Assembly: GCF_031177825.1 (NCBI RefSeq)
Contig: NZ_JAPSKE010000037.1
Location: forward strand, 1 to 49,867
Length of the DNA stretch: 49,867 bases
Reading direction: 5' to 3'
DNA from: Paenibacillus sp.
GTDB lineage: Bacteria > Bacillota > Bacilli > Paenibacillales > YIM-B00363
Part shown: positions 8,273-16,928 of the stretch, piece by piece
Layout: each line of letters begins with the position of its first letter
Numbering within the stretch: the first letter of the stretch is position 1
Position numbers and translations under genes: made by a program
Notes under the pieces: generated by a model
Seen by the model: the letters and a program-made list of their open reading frames with translations, nothing else
Database searches by the model: none
Told to the model about the DNA's origin: nothing

Positions 8273-8802
8273 GACGGTTAGAGCGATATCCCGCCCCTTC
8301 GGGGGCGGCGAACGCGTTATGGCATGTGTACCGCACGGTGAGCTTCGCTAAAGCCGTGCGGAATTTTGTTTTTATTCAGATTTCCCGATACATGCCGCTG
8401 CTGGCCGTCAAGCGCTGGATGTACCGGCGCGTGCTGGGCATGCGGGTAGGGGAGAAGACGTCGTTCGCGCTGATGGTCATGCCGGACGTGTTCTTCCCGG
8501 AGCGGATTCAGGTGGGGCGCAACTGCGTCATCGGCTATAACACGACGATCTTGACGCATGAATACTTGATCAAGGAGTATCGCTTGGGAGACGTCGTGAT
8601 CGGCGACGAGGTGATGATCGGCGCGAACTGCACCGTGCTGCCCGGCGTCGTGATCGGGGACGGGGCGGTCGTGGCGGCGGGATCCGTCGTTCATAAGGAT
8701 GTAGCGCCCGGCGCGTTCGTCGGGGGCAATCCGCTGCGGACGCTGGGCTCGGCGTCGTCGAAAGAAGACGCCCCTCCGGGAGGGACGGATCAAGCGGATT
8801 GA
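8269..8802 (+). CDS. Hexapeptide-repeat acyltransferase (YvoF-like)
   Basis: 177-aa left-handed beta-helix acyltransferase. Hexapeptide turns are visible from about residue 70 to 160 (VGRNCVIGYNTTILTHE, VIGDEVMIGANCTVLPGVVIGDGAVVAAGSVV), with the usual AxGVVxGNP-like ending (APGAFVGGNPLR). A short N-terminal region with aromatic and basic residues could associate with the membrane. The acyl acceptor is unknown. The ATG overlaps the ppaX stop (ATGA). It occupies the position of yvoF in B. subtilis. No terminator is evident after it. Confidence 0.88.
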   Translation: MRRLERYPAPSGAANALWHVYRTVSFAKAVRNFVFIQISRYMPLLAVKRWMYRRVLGMRVGEKTSFALMVMPDVFFPERIQVGRNCVIGYNTTILTHEYLIKEYRLGDVVIGDEVMIGANCTVLPGVVIGDGAVVAAGSVVHKDVAPGAFVGGNPLRTLGSASSKEDAPPGGTDQAD

Positions 8803-8883
8803 CAGAGGAAGGCGTTGAGGCAGGAGCCGGCGTACCGCGGGTTTTCTGAGGACGAGGCGGTCAATCGATCCGAAATCGGCGGA

Positions 8884-8912
8884 TTGACGCCTCCCATGAC
8901 GCGTGATATAGT
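8884..8912 (+). promoter_or_regulatory. Sigma-A promoter of the histidine operon
   Basis: TTGACG and TATAGT are separated by 17 bases, followed by a leader of about 115 nt before hisZ. The leader has only a small hairpin at 8979-8996 and no T-box consensus, so the mode of histidine control is not visible. Confidence 0.85.
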
Positions 8913-9033
8913 ACGTAGTAACGCTTTCGCTTGCTAATATGGTAGCACTTTAATGTGATAAAGAATCATGTGGGTTATATCGCCGCATCAGGCGATTGCG
9001 CGAGATAGAGACGGGATGCGAGGAGGAGACCAC

Positions 9034-10236
9034 TTGTCTAAACCGAAGGTGTTCGAGAAGCCGGTCGGCGTAACGGACTATTTGCCCGAAGCGGTGGAGC
9101 GGCTGCGCCGCATCGAGACGAACGTCATGGCCTGCATGCGCCGTTGGGGGTATCGGGAAATCATGACGCCGACGTTGGAGTTTTACGATACGGTCGGCGT
9201 GGCGAGCGCGACGAGCGATAAGAAGCTGTTCAAGCTGTTAGACCGCTGGGGGACGACGCTCGTCATGCGGTCCGATATGACGGCGCCGATCGCGCGCGTC
9301 GTCTCGTCGCTGCTTCGAGATCGACCGCTGCCGATTCGCCTCGCGTACCATGCGAACGTGTTTCGCGCGATCGAGGAGGAAGCGGGGCGCAACTCGGAGT
9401 TTTTCCAGACGGGCGTAGAGCTGGTCGGCGACGCGAGCGCGGAGGCGGACGCGGAGGCGATCGCGCTGTCGATCGCGTGCCTGAAGGCGGCCGGCGTCCG
9501 GAAGTTCCGGGTCGCGCTCGGCCACGTCGGCTTTCTGCACGGCCTGTTCGAGGAGACGCTGCCGGGCCGGGTCGAGGCGCAGGAAGCGCTGAAGGATCAT
9601 CTATTGCGGCGGGATTACGTCGGTTACCGCGAGGCGCTGCGCGGCCTCGAGCTGCCGGAATCGGTGCGGGTCGAGCTGGAAGGCATTCTGCGGCTGCGCG
9701 GCGGCCGGGAGGTATGCGACCAGGCGTTGTCGTTGTCGGCGAGTCCTACGGCGCAGGCGGCGATCCGCCATCTGTGCGAGGTGTGGGCGGTACTGAGCGC
9801 TTACGACGCCGTAGCCGACGTCTTAATCGATCTCACGATGACGGGAGATTTCAACTATTACACGGGACTGACCTTCGAGGGATACGCGTCGGACTTGGGC
9901 TTCCCCGTGCTGAGCGGCGGTCGGTACGACAATTTACTAGGCCAGTTCGGGCGGCCGGCTCCGGCGACGGGCTTCTCGCTGAAGACGAATCGCATTCTGG
10001 AGTACGTCGCGGCGAACGACGCGGGCGCGGCGGCGCGAACCGAACGCGTGCTGGTCGCGTATACGAGCGACGCGCGGGAGGAAGCGCTTCGTCAGGCCGG
10101 AGCGATTCGCGGCTCGGGCGGCGACGTGTCGGTGACGACGGTGCGCGTGGCCGATTCGGCGGAGCTTCCGCCGCCCGGCGAAGGCGCCGCGGAATTCCAG
10201 GGCTCGACGTACGATCGGGTCGTCACGTTCGGATAA
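9034..10236 (+). CDS. hisZ: ATP phosphoribosyltransferase regulatory subunit HisZ
   Basis: 400-aa histidyl-tRNA-synthetase paralogue without tRNA charging that forms the active complex with short-form HisG for the first step of histidine synthesis. Class II synthetase-like segments are visible (MRSDMTAPIARVVSS, GDFNYYTGLTFEGY, GGRYDNLLGQFG). The TTG at 9034 is preferred: AGGAGG precedes it by 7 bases and the protein then begins near the family start (SKPKVFEKPVGVTDYLP). The ATG at 9016 and upstream codons have poor ribosome sites. The last ~90 residues, the tRNA-synthetase anticodon-domain equivalent, are Ala/Gly-rich. First gene of the eight-gene operon. Confidence 0.95.
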   Translation: MSKPKVFEKPVGVTDYLPEAVERLRRIETNVMACMRRWGYREIMTPTLEFYDTVGVASATSDKKLFKLLDRWGTTLVMRSDMTAPIARVVSSLLRDRPLPIRLAYHANVFRAIEEEAGRNSEFFQTGVELVGDASAEADAEAIALSIACLKAAGVRKFRVALGHVGFLHGLFEETLPGRVEAQEALKDHLLRRDYVGYREALRGLELPESVRVELEGILRLRGGREVCDQALSLSASPTAQAAIRHLCEVWAVLSAYDAVADVLIDLTMTGDFNYYTGLTFEGYASDLGFPVLSGGRYDNLLGQFGRPAPATGFSLKTNRILEYVAANDAGAAARTERVLVAYTSDAREEALRQAGAIRGSGGDVSVTTVRVADSAELPPPGEGAAEFQGSTYDRVVTFG

Positions 10237-10252
10237 GAAGGGGGAGCGGGAC

Positions 10253-10888
10253 ATGAGCGAGGATTTGCTGCGAATCGCGATGCCCAAGGGGCGGATCTAT
10301 AAGAAGGCGGCGGCGCTGTTCCGGGAAGCGGGTCTCGACTTGCCCGAGGATCTCGACGATTCGCGCAAGCTGATCATTCCGGTGCCGGAGCTGCGGATGG
10401 AATTTATTATGGCGAAGCCGGTCGACGTGCCCACGTACGTGGAATACGGCGTCACCGATCTCGGCATCGTCGGGAAGGACGTCTTGGTCGAGGATAACCG
10501 CGACGTCTACGAGCTGCTCGATCTCGGCATCGCGCGCTGCCGAATGTCGGTCATCGGGCTGCCGGATTGGAAGCCGACGCTGCATCCGCGCGTAGCCACG
10601 AAGTATCCGGTCGTGGCGTCGAAGTACTTCCGCGAGCGGGGGCAGCAGGTCGAGGTGATCAAGCTGAACGGCTCGATCGAGCTGGCGCCGCTGATCGGAC
10701 TCGCCGACCGGATCGTCGACATGGTGGAGACCGGGACGACGCTGCGGGAGAACGGTCTGGTGGAGATGGAGAAGATGTTCGACATCACCAGCCGCCTGAT
10801 CGCGAACCGGGTCAGCTACCGAATGAAGAGCGAAGCGGTGCAATCGCTGTGCGACCGGCTGTCGACGGCGATCGCGGTGCGCGCGTAG
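10253..10888 (+). CDS. hisG: ATP phosphoribosyltransferase catalytic subunit HisG (short form)
   Basis: 211-aa protein that condenses ATP with PRPP to phosphoribosyl-ATP. The short form lacks the C-terminal ACT-like feedback domain and depends on HisZ, which is encoded 16 nt upstream. Family motifs LRIAMPKGRIYKKA, YGVTDLGIVGKDVL and IVDMVETGTTLRENGLV are visible, the last being the PRPP-binding loop. AAGGGGGAG precedes the ATG. Confidence 0.97.
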   Translation: MSEDLLRIAMPKGRIYKKAAALFREAGLDLPEDLDDSRKLIIPVPELRMEFIMAKPVDVPTYVEYGVTDLGIVGKDVLVEDNRDVYELLDLGIARCRMSVIGLPDWKPTLHPRVATKYPVVASKYFRERGQQVEVIKLNGSIELAPLIGLADRIVDMVETGTTLRENGLVEMEKMFDITSRLIANRVSYRMKSEAVQSLCDRLSTAIAVRA

Positions 10889-10902
10889 AGGAGGCTTACG
10901 AG

Positions 10903-12195
<1,293 letters not shown>

Positions 12196-12198
<3 letters not shown>

Positions 12199-12216
12199 TC
12201 GGAGAAACTCCGACTA
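12196..12216 (+). other. Perfect intercistronic hairpin at the hisD stop
   Basis: TAGTCGGAG-AAA-CTCCGACTA forms a 9-bp perfect stem that includes the hisD stop codon. No T run follows, so it is not a standard terminator. It could be an mRNA stability or processing element between hisD and hisB. Confidence 0.6.
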
Positions 12217-12264
12217 GGGCGCGCGGTACGGATAGATTCAACTAACGAACGGGGGCAAACCAAC

Positions 12265-12861
12265 ATGGCAGCAGAAGCGCGGAGGGCGGACATCGCCCGC
12301 AAGACGAATGAAACGGATATTACGCTGTCGTTCGCAGTGGACGGAGCGGGAACGTCGAAGCTGGAAACCGACGTCCCGTTCCTCAACCATATGCTCGACC
12401 TATTCGCGAAGCACGGCCAATTCGACCTGAGCGTCGAAGCGCGCGGCGACGTCGACATCGACGACCACCACACGGTCGAGGACATCGGCATCTGCCTCGG
12501 CGCGGCGCTGAAGGAAGCGCTCGGCGACAAGCGCGGAATTAAGCGGTACGCGAGCGTCTTCGTGCCGATGGACGAGGCGCTGGCGCAAGTCGTCATCGAC
12601 ATTAGCGGGCGGCCGCACTTCGAGCTGAAGGGCGAGTTCCCGGCGGCGACGGTCGGTACGTTCACGGTGGAGCTCGTGCACGAGTTCCTGTGGAAGCTGG
12701 CGCTCGAGTCGCGCATTACGCTGCACGTCATCGTGCACTACGGTCGCAACACGCACCACATGATCGAAGCGGTGTTCAAGGCGCTCGGCCGGGCGCTCGA
12801 CGAAGCGACGTCGATCGATCCGCGCGTGCAGGGGGTGCCCTCGACCAAGGGGGTACTGTAA
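12265..12861 (+). CDS. hisB: Imidazoleglycerol-phosphate dehydratase
   Basis: 198-aa monofunctional dehydratase, manganese-dependent. The two metal-binding His-rich motifs DIDDHHTVEDIG and HVIVHYGRNTHHMIEA are intact, and the N-terminal RKTNETDI and LNHMLDLFAKHG segments fit the family. It lacks the fused histidinol-phosphatase domain of enteric HisB; no phosphatase gene is in the operon, so that step is encoded elsewhere, as is the aminotransferase HisC. Starts 66 nt after hisD and ends 3 nt before hisH. Confidence 0.97.
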   Translation: MAAEARRADIARKTNETDITLSFAVDGAGTSKLETDVPFLNHMLDLFAKHGQFDLSVEARGDVDIDDHHTVEDIGICLGAALKEALGDKRGIKRYASVFVPMDEALAQVVIDISGRPHFELKGEFPAATVGTFTVELVHEFLWKLALESRITLHVIVHYGRNTHHMIEAVFKALGRALDEATSIDPRVQGVPSTKGVL

Positions 12862-12864
12862 CGG

Positions 12865-13491
12865 ATGAGTTATATCGCCATTATCGATTACGGCATGGGC
12901 AACCTGCACAGCGTCGGCAAGGCGGTCGAGCGGCTCGGCGCCGCGGCGGTCGTGACGGCCGATCCGGCGGCGATCCTTGCGGCGGAAGGCGTCATCCTGC
13001 CCGGCGTCGGCGCTTACGGCGATGCGATGGAGCTCATCCGCGAATCCGGACTGGACGCCACGATCGGCCGTGTCGCGGAGAGCGGACTTCCGCTGCTCGG
13101 CATCTGCCTCGGGATGCAACTGCTCTTTACGGAAAGCGAGGAACACGGCACGCATATGGGGCTGAATCTGCTCCCCGGACGCGTCGAGCGGTTCAAGGGG
13201 CCGTTCAAAGTGCCGCATATGGGCTGGAACCGGCTGACGAAGCTGCAGGACAGCCCCATTCTCGACGGGATCGACGGCGGCCACGCCTACTTCGTGCACT
13301 CGTACCGGGTCATCCCGGACGTACGGAGCGACTTGCTCGCGACGGCGGATTATTATGGCGAGGTGTCGGCGATCGTCGGGCGGGGGAACGTCTTCGGCAT
13401 GCAGTTCCATCCGGAGAAGAGCAGCGACCTCGGCATGCGTCTCCTCGGCAACTTCTTGAAGCTTAGCGCGGCGAAACCGGCGAAAGGATAA
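12865..13491 (+). CDS. hisH: Imidazole glycerol phosphate synthase, glutamine amidotransferase subunit
   Basis: 208-aa class I glutamine amidotransferase that feeds ammonia to HisF. The nucleophile Cys lies in LLGICLGMQLLF, and the catalytic His-Glu pair in MQFHPEKS. The N-terminus IAIIDYGMGNLHSV is typical. It lies in the standard position before hisA and hisF. Confidence 0.97.
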   Translation: MSYIAIIDYGMGNLHSVGKAVERLGAAAVVTADPAAILAAEGVILPGVGAYGDAMELIRESGLDATIGRVAESGLPLLGICLGMQLLFTESEEHGTHMGLNLLPGRVERFKGPFKVPHMGWNRLTKLQDSPILDGIDGGHAYFVHSYRVIPDVRSDLLATADYYGEVSAIVGRGNVFGMQFHPEKSSDLGMRLLGNFLKLSAAKPAKG

Positions 13492-13497
13492 ACCACC

Positions 13498-14265
13498 GTG
13501 AAATTCAGACCGTGTATCGATATTCATCAAGGCAAGGTGAAGCAGATCGTCGGGGAGACGCTGCAGGCCGATCCGGCGCAAGTCGTGGAAAATTTCGTCT
13601 CGACGCAATCGCCCGGGCACTTCGCGTCCATGTATAAGGAAGACGGCTTGACCGGCGGCCACATTATCATGCTGGGCGCCGGCAACGAGCAGGCGGCGGA
13701 GGAAGCGCTGCGCGCCTATCCCGGCGGCTTGCAAATCGGGGGAGGCATCCGCGAGGACAACGCGGAACGCTACCTCGCGCTCGGCGCGTCGCATGTCATC
13801 GTCACTTCGTACATTTTCCAAGACGGCAAGCTGAACCGGGACCACCTGGACAAAATCGTCGCGAGGATCGGCAAGGAGCGCCTCGTCATCGATCTGAGCT
13901 GCAAGGAGCGGGACGGCAAATATTTCGTCGTCACGAATCAATGGCGAACGTTCAGCGACTTCGCAGTGAACGCGGCGAACATGGCGGAATTGGAAGCGTA
14001 TTGCGACGAGTTTCTCATTCACGCCGTGGACGTCGAAGGCAAGCGCGAAGGCGTGCAGGAGAAGCTCGCGGCAAGCTTGGCGGAGTGGACGACGATTCCG
14101 ACGACGTACGCCGGCGGCGCCAGGTCGCTCGCCGACCTCGAACGGTTCCGCGACATCACGGGCGGCCGGCTCGACATTACGATCGGCAGCGCGCTCGATA
14201 TTTTCGGCGGGCAGCTGCCGTATCGCGACGTGATCGCCTGGTGCGATAGCGAAGGCGCGCGATAG
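13498..14265 (+). CDS. hisA: Phosphoribosyl-formimino-AICAR ribotide isomerase, eukaryotic-type HisA
   Basis: 255-aa (beta/alpha)8 isomerase (ProFAR to PRFAR). It does not look like usual bacterial HisA (which begins with a PAIDIRGGK-type motif). Instead it has FRPCIDIHQGKVKQIVG, MYKEDGLTGGHIIMLG, AYPGGLQIGGGI, SHVIVTSYIF, LVIDLSC, HAVDVEGKREG, YAGGA and GSALDIFGGQLPY, the motif series of plant HISN3 and yeast His6 (family TIGR02129). Acid-base aspartates are in CIDIH and AVDVEG. It starts with GTG (AAAGGA upstream), 6 nt after hisH, and its composition matches its neighbours, so any transfer is old. HisF next door is of the ordinary bacterial type. Confidence 0.92.
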   Translation: MKFRPCIDIHQGKVKQIVGETLQADPAQVVENFVSTQSPGHFASMYKEDGLTGGHIIMLGAGNEQAAEEALRAYPGGLQIGGGIREDNAERYLALGASHVIVTSYIFQDGKLNRDHLDKIVARIGKERLVIDLSCKERDGKYFVVTNQWRTFSDFAVNAANMAELEAYCDEFLIHAVDVEGKREGVQEKLAASLAEWTTIPTTYAGGARSLADLERFRDITGGRLDITIGSALDIFGGQLPYRDVIAWCDSEGAR

Positions 14266-14303
14266 GCGGCGGCCGATCGGCCCAAGGGGGAGAACGAACA
14301 ACC

Positions 14304-15062
14304 ATGTTAGCGAAACGCATTATTCCGTGTCTCGACGTGAAGGACGGCCGCGTCGTGAAGGGCGTCAACTTCGTCAACCTGCGCGACGCGGGCGATCCGG
14401 TCGAGCTGGCCGCGCTCTACGACCGCGAAGGCGCCGACGAGCTTGTGTTCCTCGACATCTCGGCGTCGCACGAAGGCCGCGCGACGATGGTCGACGTCGT
14501 AAAGCAGACGGCCGGCGAAATCGGCATCCCGTTCACGGTCGGCGGCGGCATCTCGTCGGTCGACGACATGAAGCGGCTGCTGCGCGCCGGCGCGGACAAG
14601 ACCGGCATCAACACCGCGGCGGTGCTGAATCCGCAGCTCATTACGGACGGCGCTCGCAAGTTCGGCAGCCAATGCATCGTCGTCGCGATCGACGCGCGCT
14701 TCAACCCCGAGTGGGGCACCTGGGAGGTGTACACCCACGGCGGGCGGAAGCCGACCGGCAAGCGGGCGATCGAGTGGGCGCAGGAGGCCGAGATGCTCGG
14801 CGCCGGCGAACTGCTGTTGACGTCGATGGACGCGGACGGAACGAAAGACGGCTTCGACGTGCCGTTGACGAGGGCGGTATCCGAAGCGGTCGGCATCCCG
14901 GTCATCGCCTCGGGCGGAGCGGGCCGCGTCGAGCACTTCGCGGACGTGTTCACGCAAGGGAAGGCGGACGCGGGGCTGGCCGCGACGATCTTCCATTATA
15001 AAGAGATGTCGATCGATCAGGTGAAGGGCTATTTGTTCGGTAAAGGAGTGGAAGTTCGATGA
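14304..15062 (+). CDS. hisF: Imidazole glycerol phosphate synthase, cyclase subunit
   Basis: 252-aa (beta/alpha)8 barrel that closes the imidazole ring using ammonia from HisH, producing IGP and AICAR. Motifs are RIIPCLDVKDGRVVKGVNF (catalytic Asp in CLDV), FLDISASHEGR, TVGGGISSVDD, LLTSMDADGTKDGFD (second catalytic Asp in DADG) and VIASGGAG. AAGGGGGAG lies upstream of the ATG. The stop overlaps the hisI start as ATGA. Confidence 0.97.
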   Translation: MLAKRIIPCLDVKDGRVVKGVNFVNLRDAGDPVELAALYDREGADELVFLDISASHEGRATMVDVVKQTAGEIGIPFTVGGGISSVDDMKRLLRAGADKTGINTAAVLNPQLITDGARKFGSQCIVVAIDARFNPEWGTWEVYTHGGRKPTGKRAIEWAQEAEMLGAGELLLTSMDADGTKDGFDVPLTRAVSEAVGIPVIASGGAGRVEHFADVFTQGKADAGLAATIFHYKEMSIDQVKGYLFGKGVEVR

Positions 15063-15742
15063 TGGAACAAGCGGCAAACGCGGGAACCACGGTATTCGTG
15101 CCTCTAAGAGAGCTCGCGGCTCAAATTAAGTGGGACGAACGCGGGCTCGTGCCGGCGATCGTACAGGACGCAAGCACGAAGCAAGTGCTGATGATGGCGT
15201 ATATGAACGAGGAATCGTTCCGGCTTTCGGCCGAGAAGGGCGAGACCGTATTCTGGAGCCGTTCGCGGAACGAGCTGTGGCATAAGGGCGCGACGTCCGG
15301 CAATACGCAGCGCATCGCGAGCGTCAAGCTCGACTGCGACGGGGACACGCTGCTCATCGAAGTGATCCCGGCCGGTCCGGCGTGCCACACGGGCGCGACG
15401 ACGTGCTTCGAGCGGGAGGCGCAAGCGGTCGAGACGCCGCTGACGCCGAGCGCTCATCGATTCGCGATTCTCGACTCGCTGGAGCGGACGATCGCCCAAC
15501 GGGAGAAGGACATGCCGGAAGGCGCCTATACGACGTACTTGTTCGACAAGGGCGTCGACAAAATTCTTAAGAAGGTCGGCGAGGAAGCGGCCGAGGTCAT
15601 TATCGCGGCGAAAAACCGCAGCGCGGACGAGCTGCGCTACGAAGCCAGCGACCTGATCTTCCACCTGCTCGTCCTGCTCCAGGAGCAGAAGCTGCCGTTG
15701 GACGAAGTGCTGCAGGAGCTGGAACGCCGTCACAAAAAATAA
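15059..15742 (+). CDS. hisI: Bifunctional phosphoribosyl-AMP cyclohydrolase / phosphoribosyl-ATP pyrophosphatase
   Basis: 227-aa HisIE fusion covering steps 2 and 3 of the pathway. The N-terminal cyclohydrolase half shows VLMMAYMNEESF, TVFWSRSRNELWHKGATSGN and the zinc Cys cluster (DCDGD, GPACHTGATTCF). The C-terminal pyrophosphatase half from about residue 130 shows MPEGAYTTYLFDKGVDKILKKVGEEAAE, whose glutamates bind magnesium. Translation is coupled to hisF by a 4-nt overlap; a second in-frame ATG directly follows the first. It is the last gene of the operon, with a strong terminator behind. Confidence 0.97.
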   Translation: MMEQAANAGTTVFVPLRELAAQIKWDERGLVPAIVQDASTKQVLMMAYMNEESFRLSAEKGETVFWSRSRNELWHKGATSGNTQRIASVKLDCDGDTLLIEVIPAGPACHTGATTCFEREAQAVETPLTPSAHRFAILDSLERTIAQREKDMPEGAYTTYLFDKGVDKILKKVGEEAAEVIIAAKNRSADELRYEASDLIFHLLVLLQEQKLPLDEVLQELERRHKK

Positions 15743-15743
15743 A

Positions 15744-15786
15744 AAGCCTTACGTCCGGCCGCAAGCCGGATGTAAGGTTTTTTTAT
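15744..15786 (+). terminator. Intrinsic terminator of the histidine operon
   Basis: Stem AAGCCTTACGTCCGGC against GCCGGATGTAAGGTTT with loop CGCAA, followed by a T run. Confidence 0.93.
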
Positions 15787-15799
15787 TAGAGCCTTTTCA

Positions 15800-15808
15800 T
15801 GGTACAAT
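15800..15808 (+). promoter_or_regulatory. Extended -10 promoter element for prs
   Basis: TG-G-TACAAT lies 52 nt before the prs ATG and just behind the his terminator. No clear -35. Confidence 0.55.
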
Positions 15809-15860
15809 TCACTTATAGATCATAAACGTTGCGAAATATCGTAAGGGGGACTTGGCGAGG

Positions 15861-16817
15861 ATGCTGTTGCATAGCGATCGAGTGAAGGTGTTTAGCGGGT
15901 CGTCGAACCCGAAGCTGGCGGAGGCGATGTGCGCAGAGCTCGGCGTCGAATTGGGTCGAATCAAGCTCGCCCGGTTTAAGAGCGGAGAGATCTACGTGCA
16001 TTACGAGGAGACGATCCGCAACTGCGACGTATACCTCGTGCAATCGCTGTCCCATCCGATCAACGAGCATCTGGTCGAGCTGATGGTCATGATCGACGCG
16101 GCGAAGCGGGCGTCCGCGCGCACGGTCAATCTCGTGCTGCCGTATTACGGCTATGCCCGTCAAGAGCGCAAAGCGGCGCCGCGGGAGCCGATCAGCGCGA
16201 AGATGGTGGCGGACATCCTGACGACGGTCGGGGCGAACCGCGTCGTGACGATCGATCTGCATGCGCCGGCGATTCAAGGCTTCTTCAATATTCCGGTCGA
16301 TCATCTGACCGCGCTCGATCTGATCAGCGACGAAATTCGCGGCATGAACCTGCCGAACCCGATCGTCGTGTCGCCGGACGCCGGCCGCGCGAAGATGGCG
16401 GAGAAGCTGGCGGGCTACCTCGACTTGTCGTTCGCCATTATGATCAAGAAGCGCCCGACGCACAACGAGTCGGTCATCACGCATATTATCGGCGACGTCG
16501 AAGGTCATACGCCGATCATCATCGAAGATCTCATCGATACGGGCTCCACGATTATCAACGTCGTCGAAGGCCTGAAGGAAAAGGGCGCCGGCGACGCGAT
16601 CATCTGCGCGACGCATCCGGTGTTTTCGAACGGGGCCATCGCCCGGATGGAGCATCCGAACATCGCGAAGGTGGTCGTCACCGATTCGATCGCGCTGCCG
16701 GACGCGCTGCCGCCGAACGTGAAGGTACGCTCGGTCGCCCCGCTGCTCGCGGACGCGATTCGGATCATCCACGAGGGCGGCTCGATTTCGGTGTTGTTCA
16801 AGAGCGGCGGCGTCTAA
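15861..16817 (+). CDS. prs: Ribose-phosphate pyrophosphokinase (PRPP synthetase)
   Basis: 318-aa cytoplasmic enzyme that makes PRPP from ribose-5-phosphate and ATP, the substrate of HisG. Visible motifs are FSGSSNPKLAEAM, RFKSGEIYVHYEETIRN, PYYGYARQERK (ATP-binding flexible loop), DLHAPAIQGFF and the PRPP/ribose-P loop IIEDLIDTGST. Signature residues look intact. Many Bacillales carry a main prs beside glmU; this copy beside the his operon may be a second one, which cannot be judged from the window. The ATG at 15861 has GGGGGA 10 bases upstream; a TTG at 15852 is too close to it. Its own promoter and the upstream his terminator make it a separate unit. Confidence 0.93.
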   Translation: MLLHSDRVKVFSGSSNPKLAEAMCAELGVELGRIKLARFKSGEIYVHYEETIRNCDVYLVQSLSHPINEHLVELMVMIDAAKRASARTVNLVLPYYGYARQERKAAPREPISAKMVADILTTVGANRVVTIDLHAPAIQGFFNIPVDHLTALDLISDEIRGMNLPNPIVVSPDAGRAKMAEKLAGYLDLSFAIMIKKRPTHNESVITHIIGDVEGHTPIIIEDLIDTGSTIINVVEGLKEKGAGDAIICATHPVFSNGAIARMEHPNIAKVVVTDSIALPDALPPNVKVRSVAPLLADAIRIIHEGGSISVLFKSGGV

Positions 16818-16873
16818 GCGGGGAAAGTCGGACAGGCAAGGCCGAAAGGCGGTACCGGACCCCGCGGAAACTA

Positions 16874-16882
16874 TGCTATACT
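16874..16882 (+). promoter_or_regulatory. Extended -10 promoter element for the TPR gene
   Basis: TG-C-TATACT lies 46 nt before the TTG start, between prs and the TPR gene. The -35 region is poor. Confidence 0.5.
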
Positions 16883-16928
16883 CGACATGACTTATAACTA
16901 CCGGTGAAGACGGAGGTGCCGATCGCAC

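Noticed and set aside
8979..8996. Hairpin ATCGCC/GGCGAT in the hisZ leader as a T-box or attenuator
   Set aside because: No T-box consensus, no terminator T run and no His-rich leader peptide in the leader.
10567..10902. N-terminal extension of the hisD frame into hisG
   Set aside because: It overlaps the hisG coding region; the ATG at 10903 has a strong GAGGAGG and the family N-terminus.
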